Below are positions 1 to 7,295 of a stretch of DNA of 24,680 bases, in pieces. Every line of letters starts with the position of its first letter. The stretch's first letter is position 1. The translations under genes and the position numbers were made by a program. The DNA is from Gammaproteobacteria bacterium (GTDB taxonomy: Bacteria > Pseudomonadota > Gammaproteobacteria > Arenicellales > Spongiicolonaceae): NCBI GenBank assembly GCA_007570945.1, contig RKSH01000213.1:1-24680 (forward strand), written 5' to 3'. The notes beneath the pieces are model-generated. The model searched no databases. It was not told the DNA's origin and was given only the letters and a program-made list of their open reading frames with translations.

Positions 1-101
1 CCGCCCGCAAAACCGCCGGGCGGCTGAATCTTGGCATAAACCTCACCGCCAAGGCCGGGGTCGACACCGCCAACCTGCTGAGCGGGGAGTGGAGGTTTTG
101 A
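1..101 (+). CDS. C-terminal fragment of an unidentified protein, possibly outer-membrane
   Basis: An open frame enters from the left edge and stops with TGA at 99-101, giving about 32 residues that end in LLSGEWRF. Third codon positions are strongly G/C, as in true genes here, whereas the antisense tail of the neighbouring exporter in the same stretch is arginine/proline-rich and unconvincing. The terminal Phe with Trp at -3 resembles the C-terminal signature of outer-membrane beta-barrels recognised by the BAM complex, but 32 residues cannot settle the family. It converges on the EamA gene and overlaps its 3' end by about 59 bases. I do not recognise the protein. Confidence 0.4.
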   Translation, partial: ARKTAGRLNLGINLTAKAGVDTANLLSGEWRF

Positions 102-1017
102 CTCGGCGCCTGCGCGCCACGGCCAGGTAGAAGGCGGCGAAGATGGCGCCCAGGCCGACGGCGTGGTGCGGGGCGAAAACCTCACCCAGAAACAGCACCG
201 CCATCACGCTGATAAACATGGGGATGAGGTTGTACGACAAGCCGGCAAGGTTGGCGCCGCCGGTTTGGACGCCGCGAATCCAGCACAGGTTGCCGGCGAT
301 GGACGGCAGCAGCGCGACATATAAAACCACCGCGATGTTCACCGCGTTCAGCGCGAAACCCGCACCGCCGGCGAGGTCCCACAAATAAAACGGCACGATG
401 CCGACGGTGCCGGCGGCGCATTGAAAGGTGAGCAGGCCGGTGTTGTTCACCCGCACCGGCGCGCGCCGCACCAGCACCGAGTAGAACGCGAATGAAACGA
501 TTGCAACCAGCATCAGCAGGTCGCCGGCGTTGAAACGCAGCGCGGCCAGCGCGCCCAGGTCGCCGCGGCACAGCACCCACAGCACGCCGGCCAGCGCGAT
601 GAACATGCCGCACAGCGCGCGCCCGGATGCGCGCTCCTCGCCAGTCAGCCAGGTGAGCACGAAGATGAACGCCGGCATGGAGGCGCCGAGCACGCCGACA
701 TTGATGGCCGTGGTCCAGTGCAGCGCCCAATACTGCAGGGTGTTGTAAGTGGTGACATTGAGCGCCGAGATAAGCAAAAAAAATTTCCAGTGGCGCATGT
801 AGCCGGCGCGCTCGCGCCACACATGGCGCATGCCAAACGGCAGCAACAGCAGGGTTGCCGCCGCCCACCGCCAGAAGGAGAGGGTGAAGGCCGGGATGTG
901 CTCGCTGGCAAACCTGCCGACCACGGCGTTGCCGGCCCAGAACAACGTGGCCAGGGCAAGAAACCCCAGCGGCAGCAGCACCGCCGCGCCGGCCGGCGGC
1001 GGCCGGGCATGGTTCAT
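43..1017 (-). CDS. EamA/DMT-family membrane transporter (drug/metabolite exporter)
   Basis: A protein of 324 residues with about ten hydrophobic segments. It opens with a short polar N-terminus and a first membrane span containing FWAGNAVVGRFA, typical of the EamA half-repeat; a second repeat starts near the middle (GDLLMLVAIVSFAFYSVLVRR). Family members are inner-membrane exporters of amino acids or other metabolites; the substrate cannot be read from sequence. The ATG at 1015-1017 overlaps the csaA stop codon (ATGA), so it is translationally coupled as the last gene of the minus-strand block. The final 18 or so residues are low-complexity Arg/Pro sequence overlapping a convergent frame, so the tail may have been gained by readthrough. 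The frame can be extended upstream to 1227, but only through csaA, and that extension is not coding. Confidence 0.85.
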   Translation of the reverse strand: MNHARPPPAGAAVLLPLGFLALATLFWAGNAVVGRFASEHIPAFTLSFWRWAAATLLLLPFGMRHVWRERAGYMRHWKFFLLISALNVTTYNTLQYWALHWTTAINVGVLGASMPAFIFVLTWLTGEERASGRALCGMFIALAGVLWVLCRGDLGALAALRFNAGDLLMLVAIVSFAFYSVLVRRAPVRVNNTGLLTFQCAAGTVGIVPFYLWDLAGGAGFALNAVNIAVVLYVALLPSIAGNLCWIRGVQTGGANLAGLSYNLIPMFISVMAVLFLGEVFAPHHAVGLGAIFAAFYLAVARRRRVKTSTPRSAGWRCRPRPWR

Positions 1018-1349
1018 GCAAGTTTGGCGCCGTTGGGCACCGGCCGCTCGGGCTGCGCCAGCACCACAGCGCCGCCGGCGTCCACAAAACCGGTGACCAG
1101 GCACTCGGAAAAGAACGGCCCGATTTGCTTGCGCGGAAAGTTCACCACGCCAATGACCTGGCGGCCGAGCAATTCTTCCCTTTGATACAGGTCGGTGATT
1201 TGTGCGCTGGATTTTTTGACGCCGCATTCGCCGAAGTCCACGGTCAACTTGAACGCCGGCTTGCGCGCCTCGGGAAATTCCTCCACGGCGGTGATGGTGC
1301 CGACGCGCAGTTCCACTTTGGCGAAATCATCCCAGGTAATCTCGTTCAT
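1014..1349 (-). CDS. csaA: CsaA-like tRNA-binding domain protein
   Basis: A 111-residue stand-alone OB-fold tRNA-binding protein. The start (WDDFAKVELRVGTI) and the middle (QVIGVVNFPRKQIGPFFSECLVTGF) match the CsaA / EMAP-II-like tRNA-binding domain over its whole length. Members of the family bind tRNA as dimers, and CsaA was proposed to have export-chaperone activity in Bacillus; the role here is inferred. The ATG at 1347-1349 has a good ribosome-binding site (GAGGA, about 7-8 bases upstream) that overlaps the TGA of the upstream phosphatase, so the two are coupled. Its own stop overlaps the start of the EamA gene. Confidence 0.9.
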   Translation of the reverse strand: MNEITWDDFAKVELRVGTITAVEEFPEARKPAFKLTVDFGECGVKKSSAQITDLYQREELLGRQVIGVVNFPRKQIGPFFSECLVTGFVDAGGAVVLAQPERPVPNGAKLA

Positions 1350-1359
1350 GATTTTTTCC

Positions 1360-2157
1360 TCACGGGTTGGGGCGGTAGAGAATGAAGGTTAAATCATCGG
1401 CATGGCCCGGCAAGTCGCCGTCACCGGCCATGCGGCGCGCGGCGGCGGCGGCAAGATTGGCGGCGGCATCGGACAACCGGGCGGCGCAAATCATGTGTGA
1501 GATTTCGCGCTCGTAAAAATTATCCCACAAACCGTCGCTGGCCACCGTCACCGTGTCGCCGGCCGCCAGCGCCACCGCCGCGCCGGTTTCCAGAAAAAAA
1601 TCCGCGCCGCCGACCACGTTGTTCACGATGTTGCGTTGCGGGTGGTGCAGTGCCTGTTCCTCGCTGAGCGCGCCGCTGGCGAGGGCCGCGCCGCTGGGCG
1701 AGTGCGCGGCGGTGCGGAATTTTCTTGCGCCGCGCGGACCGGTGACCAGCACCTCGGTGTCGCCGGCGTGGCGGGCACGCACCGTGCCGTCTTCAATCAC
1801 CGCCATGCCGATGGTGCAGGCGTTGCCAAGTCCGCCGGCTGGCAGCGCGCGGTTGGCGGACTGCAGCGCCGATTCCACGGCGGCGTCCAAGGCCGCGCCG
1901 CGCCGGCCGCCGCCGAGTTCCCGCACCAGCGCGGCGATGACGGTGTCCGAGGCCTGGCGCCCGGCCGGCAGGCCGCCGAGGCCGTCGGTGACGGCCAGCA
2001 CGCCGCAATCCTGACCGCAGGGAATGAGTGCGGCGCGGTCCTCGTTGGGCGCGGTTTTTTTGTACGGCGCGGCGGCGGTGAACATCACGGCCCGGCCGCC
2101 GGCAAAATCGCAGGCCTTAAAATTGCGCGCGGCGTTCACCTTGAGGCGGAACTCCAC
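1360..2157 (-). CDS. PP2C-family Ser/Thr protein phosphatase
   Basis: A protein of 265 residues with the PP2C (PPM) metal-binding motifs in order: NED near residues 38-40, TDGLGG near 57-62, SDGLWDN near 207-213 and DDLT near 254-257. The aspartates are the expected ligands of the two catalytic metals, so it should be active. No signal peptide or membrane span is seen, so it is cytoplasmic. The start is GTG at 2155-2157, inside the 3' end of the upstream kinase gene (22-base overlap); an internal ATG (residue 25) is the only other candidate but leaves little before the first motif. Overlap with a kinase implies antagonistic action on a common substrate. It sits in the transporter operon, 10 bases before csaA. 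Confidence 0.9.
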   Translation of the reverse strand: MEFRLKVNAARNFKACDFAGGRAVMFTAAAPYKKTAPNEDRAALIPCGQDCGVLAVTDGLGGLPAGRQASDTVIAALVRELGGGRRGAALDAAVESALQSANRALPAGGLGNACTIGMAVIEDGTVRARHAGDTEVLVTGPRGARKFRTAAHSPSGAALASGALSEEQALHHPQRNIVNNVVGGADFFLETGAAVALAAGDTVTVASDGLWDNFYEREISHMICAARLSDAAANLAAAAARRMAGDGDLPGHADDLTFILYRPNP

Positions 2158-2879
2158 TGCATGGTTTCCAGATAGGATTTAATGTCGCGCGCGTTGCGGA
2201 ACTTGCGGAAGATTAAATCTTTTCTGAGGCCGCGGCAGATGGATTTAATTTCCGGCGGCTGTTTGGCGTAGCGTTTCTGCCCGCCGAGGGCGTCGTACAA
2301 AATGCGGATTAAACACTGCACATCGTAGCGAATGTTTTCGCGGCGCGGCGCCGGCCAGTGGAAAATGTCCAGCACTTTCAGGTCAAAGCCCAGGCCGTGG
2401 CGCTGGATAATCACGTTTTCCGGGTGCAGGTCGCCGTGGTATTCGCCGATGGCGTGGATTAAACCGATGCCGGAGGCCAGCGCGTGCAGCAGGTGCAGCC
2501 CCTGAAACGGCGACAGCCGGCCGCCGGGCTGGCGCCTGAGAAAATCGCTCAGCAACTCGCCGTCCACAAAATCCGAGACCAAAATGGAAACATCCTGCCC
2601 GAGATAATTAAACGTTTCGCGCGCGTGGTATTGAATGATAATCGGGCATGAGCGCAGCGCATGCAACCGTTGCGCGCATTCGCGCAACGCGCGGTCCCTG
2701 GGGTTGCGCCGGGGGAAGAAAAATTTCGCCGTGCGGTCGATGCCGGTGAACATTTCCCGCACCAGATAAACCTCGCCCTCCCAGCCGGCGCCGAGAAAGC
2801 CGGTCACCCGGTATTTGCCGGCAATCTCAACCCCCGGCTGCAGGCGGAAAGATGTCATCGGCGCCCGGCTGATTTGCAT
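2136..2879 (-). CDS. Small Ser/Thr protein kinase, Hanks type
   Basis: A 247-residue kinase domain with nothing else attached. Visible motifs are the glycine loop GAGWEGEV at 30-37, the ATP-positioning lysine K52 (TAKFF), and the catalytic loop HGDLHPEN at 148-155. The DFG motif is degenerate: D171 is kept but reads DIF, and no clear APE motif follows, so the activation segment is short. There is no membrane segment and no sensor domain, unlike PknB-type kinases. Starts at 2879 (MQISRAP) and 2858 (MTSFRL) are both possible; I chose the first. It begins 35 bases after livF ends and overlaps the PP2C gene by 22 bases, so kinase and phosphatase form a coupled pair at the end of an ABC transporter operon. 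Activity is likely but the atypical DIF makes it less than certain. Confidence 0.87.
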   Translation of the reverse strand: MQISRAPMTSFRLQPGVEIAGKYRVTGFLGAGWEGEVYLVREMFTGIDRTAKFFFPRRNPRDRALRECAQRLHALRSCPIIIQYHARETFNYLGQDVSILVSDFVDGELLSDFLRRQPGGRLSPFQGLHLLHALASGIGLIHAIGEYHGDLHPENVIIQRHGLGFDLKVLDIFHWPAPRRENIRYDVQCLIRILYDALGGQKRYAKQPPEIKSICRGLRKDLIFRKFRNARDIKSYLETMQWSSASR

Positions 2880-2914
2880 TAGGCCATTGTGCCACAGCGC
2901 GCCGCCGGCCCGGG

Positions 2915-3742
2915 TCATGCGCCCAGAAACAGCCGCCCCACCTGGGCGTTTTCCAGCAACTCGCGGCCGCCGCCGGCCAGCGCCAGTTGCCCGGAAACCA
3001 GCACATAGCCGATGTCGGCGAACTCCAGGCCTTTGCGCGCGTTCTGTTCCACCATAATGACGGTTTTGCCCTCGCGCCGGCACAGGTCGGTGAGGAGCTC
3101 AAAAACCATGCCGATAAACCGCGGCTCAAGCCCGATGGACGGCTCGTCCACCAGCAGCACCCGCGGGTCCATCACCAGCGCGCGCGAGATTTCCAAAAGG
3201 CGCCGCTCGCCGCCGGACAGCACCCGCGCCGGTTGCGCGCGGCGCCTGGCCAGCTGCGGGTATTTTTCGCACACCGCCTCCACCGCGGCCTGCGCCTGCG
3301 CGCGGTTTTGCATCAGGTGGCCGCCCATCAGCAGGTTTTCCTCCACCGTCATGTCGGGGAACACCGAGTTGTCCTGCAGGATGTAGGCGATGCCGGCTTT
3401 GCTGAGTTTGTCCGCCGGCGGCATGCGGGTGATTTCTTCGCCGTCCACAAAAACCGCGCCGCCGCGAATCACGGTGAAGCCGTAGATGGAGTGCAGCACG
3501 GTGGACTTGCCGGCGCCGTTGGGGCCGATGAGGCACAGCGACTGGCCGCGCCCCACCTGCAGGTCCACGCCGTGCAGGATGTCGGTGCGGCCGTAGCCGG
3601 CGGTGAGGTTTTCCACGCGCACATGGTTGTCGTCGCCGGCCAGCCGCGCCAGCGCGCTGCGCGGCACCCGCCGGCGCATCAACTCGGCGCTCTCGCGCGC
3701 CACCTGGTCCGCCGACAGCGCCGTTGTTTGGGCCGCGGTCAT
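2915..3742 (-). CDS. livF: Branched-chain amino-acid type ABC transporter ATPase, LivF-like
   Basis: A 275-residue ATPase with Walker A GPNGAGKST at 73-81, the signature LSGGE at 175-179 and Walker B VLLVDEP at 195-201. The LivF hallmarks are the Q-loop context AYILQDNSVFPDMTVEENL and the MVEQNA motif after Walker B. It would drive uptake through LivHM at the inner membrane together with LivG. About 40 extra N-terminal residues precede the ABC fold (VENLTAGYG at 43-51), longer than usual for LivF; they look helical and polar and could be an interaction segment. Its ATG (3740-3742) overlaps the livG stop (ATGA). The kinase follows after 35 bases. Confidence 0.93.
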   Translation of the reverse strand: MTAAQTTALSADQVARESAELMRRRVPRSALARLAGDDNHVRVENLTAGYGRTDILHGVDLQVGRGQSLCLIGPNGAGKSTVLHSIYGFTVIRGGAVFVDGEEITRMPPADKLSKAGIAYILQDNSVFPDMTVEENLLMGGHLMQNRAQAQAAVEAVCEKYPQLARRRAQPARVLSGGERRLLEISRALVMDPRVLLVDEPSIGLEPRFIGMVFELLTDLCRREGKTVIMVEQNARKGLEFADIGYVLVSGQLALAGGGRELLENAQVGRLFLGA

Positions 3743-4488
3743 TGCGCTCCGAGGTAGGCGCTGAGCACCCGCGGATCCTCCCGCACCTCCTGCGGCGTGC
3801 CGGCGGCGAGCAGGCTGCCGTGGGCCAGGCAATAAATGTGCTGTGCAAGATTCATGATGACCCGCATGTTGTGCTCAATCACCAGCAGCGTGATTCCCAA
3901 CTCGGCGTTGGCGCGCAACAGGCGCTCCATGATGCCGTTAATCAGCGTCGGGTTAATGCCGGCGGTGGGCTCGTCCAGCAGCAGCATCTTCGGCTCGTTC
4001 ATCAGCGCCATGGCGAACTCCAGCAGTTTCTGCTGGCCGAAAGACAACTCCCCGGCGCGCAGGCGGCGTTTCTCGTATAAGCCCGCAAACTCCAGCAGCG
4101 ATTCCGCCTTCTCGGTCACCGCCGCCGGCACTTTGCGGAACAGTTTCTGCCGCGCGTTTTCGGCATCGCGCTGGGGCGCGCTTATCTGCATGTTCTGCAC
4201 GCAGTCCATGGCGCCGTAGACGCGGGTTTGCTGGAACGTGCGCAGCAGGCCGAGGCGGGCGATTTGCGGCACCGTGCGATGCCTGATTTCGCGGCCGTCA
4301 AAAACCACCGAGCCGCTGTCCACCGGATGGCGGCCGACGATGCAGTTGAACAACGTGGTCTTGCCGGAACCGTTGGGCCCGATGAGTCCGGCGATGGCGC
4401 CGGCGTCCACGCTGAGGCTGAGCGCCCGGTTGGCGGTGACGCCGCCGAACGACTTGCTCACCTCGCTGACCCGCAGCAGCGCGCTCAC
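3739..4488 (-). CDS. livG: Branched-chain amino-acid type ABC transporter ATPase, LivG-like
   Basis: A 249-residue ATPase with Walker A GPNGSGKT at 37-44, signature LSFGQ at 148-152 and Walker B LLLDEP at 169-174. The RTFQQTR segment and the IEHNMRVIM stretch after Walker B are LivG-like. It is the second ATPase of the transporter. The start is GTG at 4486-4488, sharing bases with the livM stop (GTGA). The open frame extends to 4887, but the extra part is the antisense-type shadow of livM and contains the translated tandem repeat, so it is not used. Length is normal for LivG from this start. Confidence 0.93.
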   Translation of the reverse strand: MSALLRVSEVSKSFGGVTANRALSLSVDAGAIAGLIGPNGSGKTTLFNCIVGRHPVDSGSVVFDGREIRHRTVPQIARLGLLRTFQQTRVYGAMDCVQNMQISAPQRDAENARQKLFRKVPAAVTEKAESLLEFAGLYEKRRLRAGELSFGQQKLLEFAMALMNEPKMLLLDEPTAGINPTLINGIMERLLRANAELGITLLVIEHNMRVIMNLAQHIYCLAHGSLLAAGTPQEVREDPRVLSAYLGAQ

Positions 4489-5567
4489 GGTTGCGACTCC
4501 GAAAGTGGCGGTTGCGACGTTGAAGAGGACGGTCGCGACTCCGCGGCTGACGGTTTCACTCCGGCCGCCGCCGCCCGCCCGGCGGTGCGCCCGCGCAGCC
4601 AGCCGAGAATGCCGAGGGGCAGGAAGAGGACGATGAGCACCGTCAGCAGGCCCAAAATCATGCGGTCCCAGCCCAAAAGGTAGGTCCACAAAAACTCGCG
4701 CGACACATGAAAAATCATCGCGCCGAGCACCGGCCCCCACAACGTGCCGCGCCCGCCCATGATGGCCATGAGAATCATCCACACGCCGAGGGTGGGGCCG
4801 GCGAAGGCGGTGTCCACCGGGTCCACAAAGCCGATGAAGTTGCCGTAGGCGCCGCCGGCCAGGGCCAGGAACACCGCCGACAGGCACCAGGCGATGGTTT
4901 TGTAGCGCGTGGTGCGCAGGCCCATGGCCTCGGCCTTGTCCTCGTTGTCGCGGATGGCGTTGAGCGCGAGGCCGAAGCGGCAGCGGTAAACCGCGCCCAA
5001 CACGCCGAAGCAGGTGAAGGCCAGCAGCATGAAATAAAAATAGAAAAACCGGTTGCGCTCGCCGAGCAGTTCCGGGAACAGCGGCGTCACCAGTCCGGAG
5101 CCGGCGCCGATGTAGTCGGTGCCGCCGGCGATCTCGCCCATGGCGATGCCAAGGCCCAGGGTGCAGATGGCGAAGTAATGGCCGCGCAACCGCAAAATGC
5201 CGGCGCCCAACACCGCCGCCGCCAGCACCGCCAACAGCGCGCCAAGGACCAGGCCCAGGGCCAGGCCGCCGAGGTATTCCAGCGGCGCCAGTTGCGACGC
5301 CACGCCGCCGGCCGCATGGGCGTATTCGTCAATGTCAAAAAACAAATCGCGCTGCACCACCGCCGTGGCATAGACGCCGATGCCGAAGAACACGATGTTG
5401 CCGAAAGAGTTGTAGCCCATCTGCCCGCCGACGATGTCCCAACTCAGCGCCAGCACCACCATCACCCACAGCAGCGCCAGTTGTGATTGGTATTGCGGCA
5501 GCACAAACGGCGCCGCCACCGCCACGGCAACCAGCGCCGCGTAGCCCGCCGCCCGCGCCGCCGTCAC
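4485..5567 (-). CDS. livM: Branched-chain amino-acid type ABC transporter permease, LivM-like
   Basis: A 360-residue inner-membrane permease with multiple hydrophobic spans and the LivM signatures MGYNSFGNIVFFGIGVYA, AIRDNEDKAEAMGL and LAGGAYGNFIGFVDP. It forms the translocation channel with LivH. The chosen start is GTG at 5565-5567, which overlaps the livH stop as GTGA; the reading frame continues upstream only as a shadow of livH. The last 25 or so residues are an unusual Ser/Pro/Gln-rich tail built from a repeated heptad (SAAESRP, SSSTSQP, PLSESQP) encoded by the 21-base tandem repeat at 4489-4551. The tail probably does not belong to the conserved fold. Confidence 0.93.
   Translation of the reverse strand: MTAARAAGYAALVAVAVAAPFVLPQYQSQLALLWVMVVLALSWDIVGGQMGYNSFGNIVFFGIGVYATAVVQRDLFFDIDEYAHAAGGVASQLAPLEYLGGLALGLVLGALLAVLAAAVLGAGILRLRGHYFAICTLGLGIAMGEIAGGTDYIGAGSGLVTPLFPELLGERNRFFYFYFMLLAFTCFGVLGAVYRCRFGLALNAIRDNEDKAEAMGLRTTRYKTIAWCLSAVFLALAGGAYGNFIGFVDPVDTAFAGPTLGVWMILMAIMGGRGTLWGPVLGAMIFHVSREFLWTYLLGWDRMILGLLTVLIVLFLPLGILGWLRGRTAGRAAAAGVKPSAAESRPSSSTSQPPLSESQP
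4489..4551. repeat. Three-unit 21-base tandem repeat in the 3' end of livM
   Basis: On the plus strand, units at 4489-4509, 4510-4530 and 4531-4551 each begin GGTYGCGAC and share the pattern GGTTGCGACnnYGAAnnnGAC; a further degenerate unit may start at 4552. The unit length is a multiple of three, so the livM frame stays open and gains heptapeptide repeats. A related array with the same 21-base period lies at 12363-12446, more than 7 kb away and in a different gene context. The two arrays have opposite orientation relative to transcription of their neighbours. Confidence 0.8.
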
Positions 5568-6469
5568 CGCAACACCTGCCGCCGCCGGCCCAGGCGAAAA
5601 CTGCGCCACAGCAGAATCACCACTAACAACGTGAACACAAAAGCCGCCTGAAACTCGGCGCCAAGGATGAAGCCGGCGAAATTCTCCGCCGCGCCCAGGC
5701 CCAGCCCGGCCGCCGCCACGCCGGCCACGTTGCCGATGCCGGCCACCACCACAATCATGAACGAGCGCACCGTGTAGATGATGCCGATGAACGGGTGGAT
5801 GACCCACACCATCACCACCAAGGCCCCGGCGGCGCCGCACAGCGCGGCGTTGAGCGCAAAGGTGAGGGCGTAGACGCGGTCGGTGTCCACGCCCATCAGC
5901 CGCGCGGCGCGGTTGTTCTGGGCGGTGGCGCGAATGGCGCGGCCGGCGCGGCTGCGTTTCATGAACACCGCCAATGCCGCCGCGACCGCCAGCGCCATGG
6001 CGAAAGCCGCTAATTTAATGTTGGCGATGACGATGTCGCCGCCGAGCAGGAGCAGCGAGCCGAGGCCGGGGTCGGCGCTGTGAATGTCGGGGCCGAACAC
6101 CAAATTGTGGTTCATCAATTGCTGCAGCAGAATGGAAATACCGAAAGTGGCCAACAGCGACACAAACAAATCCCGCTCCACCAGCCGAAACACCACCGCC
6201 CGGTACATGCCCCAGCCGACAAAAAACAGCACCGCCGCCGAAACCGGAATCCCCGCCAGCGGATGCACGCCGAATGTAAACAAAGTCCACGTGACATAGC
6301 CGCCCAAAATCACCAACTCGCCCTGCGCCACGTTGATGATGTTCATCACCCCCCACACCAGCGCCATGCCGTACGCCGCCAACACAAAAATCGCCCCCAC
6401 CAACACGCCGTCCACCAGCAGTTGCACCGAGAAAACCGGGGCCTGGAGGAGGAGTTGGATGTTGTCCAT
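5564..6469 (-). CDS. livH: Branched-chain amino-acid type ABC transporter permease, LivH-like
   Basis: A 301-residue permease with about eight hydrophobic segments and the LivH signatures YGMALVWGVMNIINVAQGEL near the N-terminus, RATAQNNRAARLMGVD in the middle, and IHPFIGIIYTVRSFMIVVVAGIG towards the C-terminus. It pairs with LivM in the membrane. The ATG at 6467-6469 (MDNIQLLL) is the only start that gives a full first span; the ribosome-binding site ahead of it is weak. It is the first transporter gene and begins only 25 bases after bamD ends on the same strand. No periplasmic substrate-binding protein gene (LivJ/LivK) is found anywhere in the window, so the binding protein must be encoded elsewhere. 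Confidence 0.93.
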   Translation of the reverse strand: MDNIQLLLQAPVFSVQLLVDGVLVGAIFVLAAYGMALVWGVMNIINVAQGELVILGGYVTWTLFTFGVHPLAGIPVSAAVLFFVGWGMYRAVVFRLVERDLFVSLLATFGISILLQQLMNHNLVFGPDIHSADPGLGSLLLLGGDIVIANIKLAAFAMALAVAAALAVFMKRSRAGRAIRATAQNNRAARLMGVDTDRVYALTFALNAALCGAAGALVVMVWVIHPFIGIIYTVRSFMIVVVAGIGNVAGVAAAGLGLGAAENFAGFILGAEFQAAFVFTLLVVILLWRSFRLGRRRQVLR

Positions 6470-6494
6470 GGATGCGGGCGGTGGGGGGCGGCGA

Positions 6495-7238
6495 TTACAA
6501 ATGGCGGCTTTGGGGGAAATTAAGTTGCAGCACCCGGCGGGCGTCCTCGGACAATTCGGTGAGGCCCATGGCGCGGTAGGTGGTGACCAGAATGGCCAGC
6601 GCCTCCTCGGCGGCCGGGGTGTCGGAGTATTTTTCCAGCACCGTTTTGCCGCGCCCCACCGCCGCCACGTAGGCATGGCGCTCAAGGTAAAAGCGCGCCA
6701 CATCAATTTCGTGTTGGGCCAGGGCGTTGACCAACTGGTCCATTTTTTCGCGCGCATCGGCGGCGTAGCGGCTGCGCGGAAAGCGGTTGATTAAATCGGC
6801 GAATGCCTCGTGGGAATCGCGCGCCGCGCCGGGGTCAATGGTGCGCAAACCGAAACGGCTCATCAGGCGGCTGACGGGGCCGCTGCCGTCGTCGTAGCCG
6901 CTGAGGCCCTTGAGATAGTAGGCGTAGTCCACCGAGGGATGGGCCGGATACTGCTCAATAAAACGCTCGGCGGCGGCGCGGGCTTCTTCCGGTTTTTTCC
7001 GGCGGTGGTGGATGTAGGCTTTTTCCAGCATGGCCTGGCGGCCGTATTTGTTGTAGGGGAAACGTTTTTCCAGTTCGGCGAGGTATTCCAGGGCCCGGGT
7101 GTAGGCGCGCCCGGCGGTGGCGTCGCGCGCCTCGGCCAAAAGTTTGTCGGCCGGCCACTTGGTGATGTCGCCGGGGTCGGTGTACTGGCAGCCGGCGGCG
7201 AGGGTGAGGGTGAGGGCGAAAATTAAGACAGCGCGCAT
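6495..7238 (-). CDS. bamD: Outer-membrane assembly lipoprotein BamD
   Basis: A 247-residue lipoprotein. The signal peptide MRAVLIFALTLTLAAGC ends in lipobox LAAGC with Cys17 as the lipidation site. Then come TPR-like helical repeats with typical BamD signatures: KRFPYNKYGRQAMLEKAY, QYPAHPSVDYAYYLKGL and FADLINRFPRSRYAADAREKM. BamD is an essential member of the BAM complex that folds beta-barrel proteins into the outer membrane. The frame is open further upstream to 8768, but that part is antisense to rluD and pgeF and is rejected. bamD lies divergent to rluD, as in E. coli. livH follows closely on the same strand, so bamD may head the transporter operon. Confidence 0.95.
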   Translation of the reverse strand: MRAVLIFALTLTLAAGCQYTDPGDITKWPADKLLAEARDATAGRAYTRALEYLAELEKRFPYNKYGRQAMLEKAYIHHRRKKPEEARAAAERFIEQYPAHPSVDYAYYLKGLSGYDDGSGPVSRLMSRFGLRTIDPGAARDSHEAFADLINRFPRSRYAADAREKMDQLVNALAQHEIDVARFYLERHAYVAAVGRGKTVLEKYSDTPAAEEALAILVTTYRAMGLTELSEDARRVLQLNFPQSRHL

Positions 7239-7295
7239 GGCAGGGGCAAATCCCGCGTTAGAATGGCCGCTTATCCTATACATTTTGCGCGCCAC
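7239..7295. promoter_or_regulatory. Divergent bamD / rluD promoter region
   Basis: Only 57 bases separate the two divergent starts, so both promoters must lie here or reach into the coding regions. A TATACA hexamer at 7277-7282 could be a plus-strand -10 box for rluD, leaving a very short leader. I see no convincing -35 box or ribosome-binding site for rluD. Confidence 0.35.
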
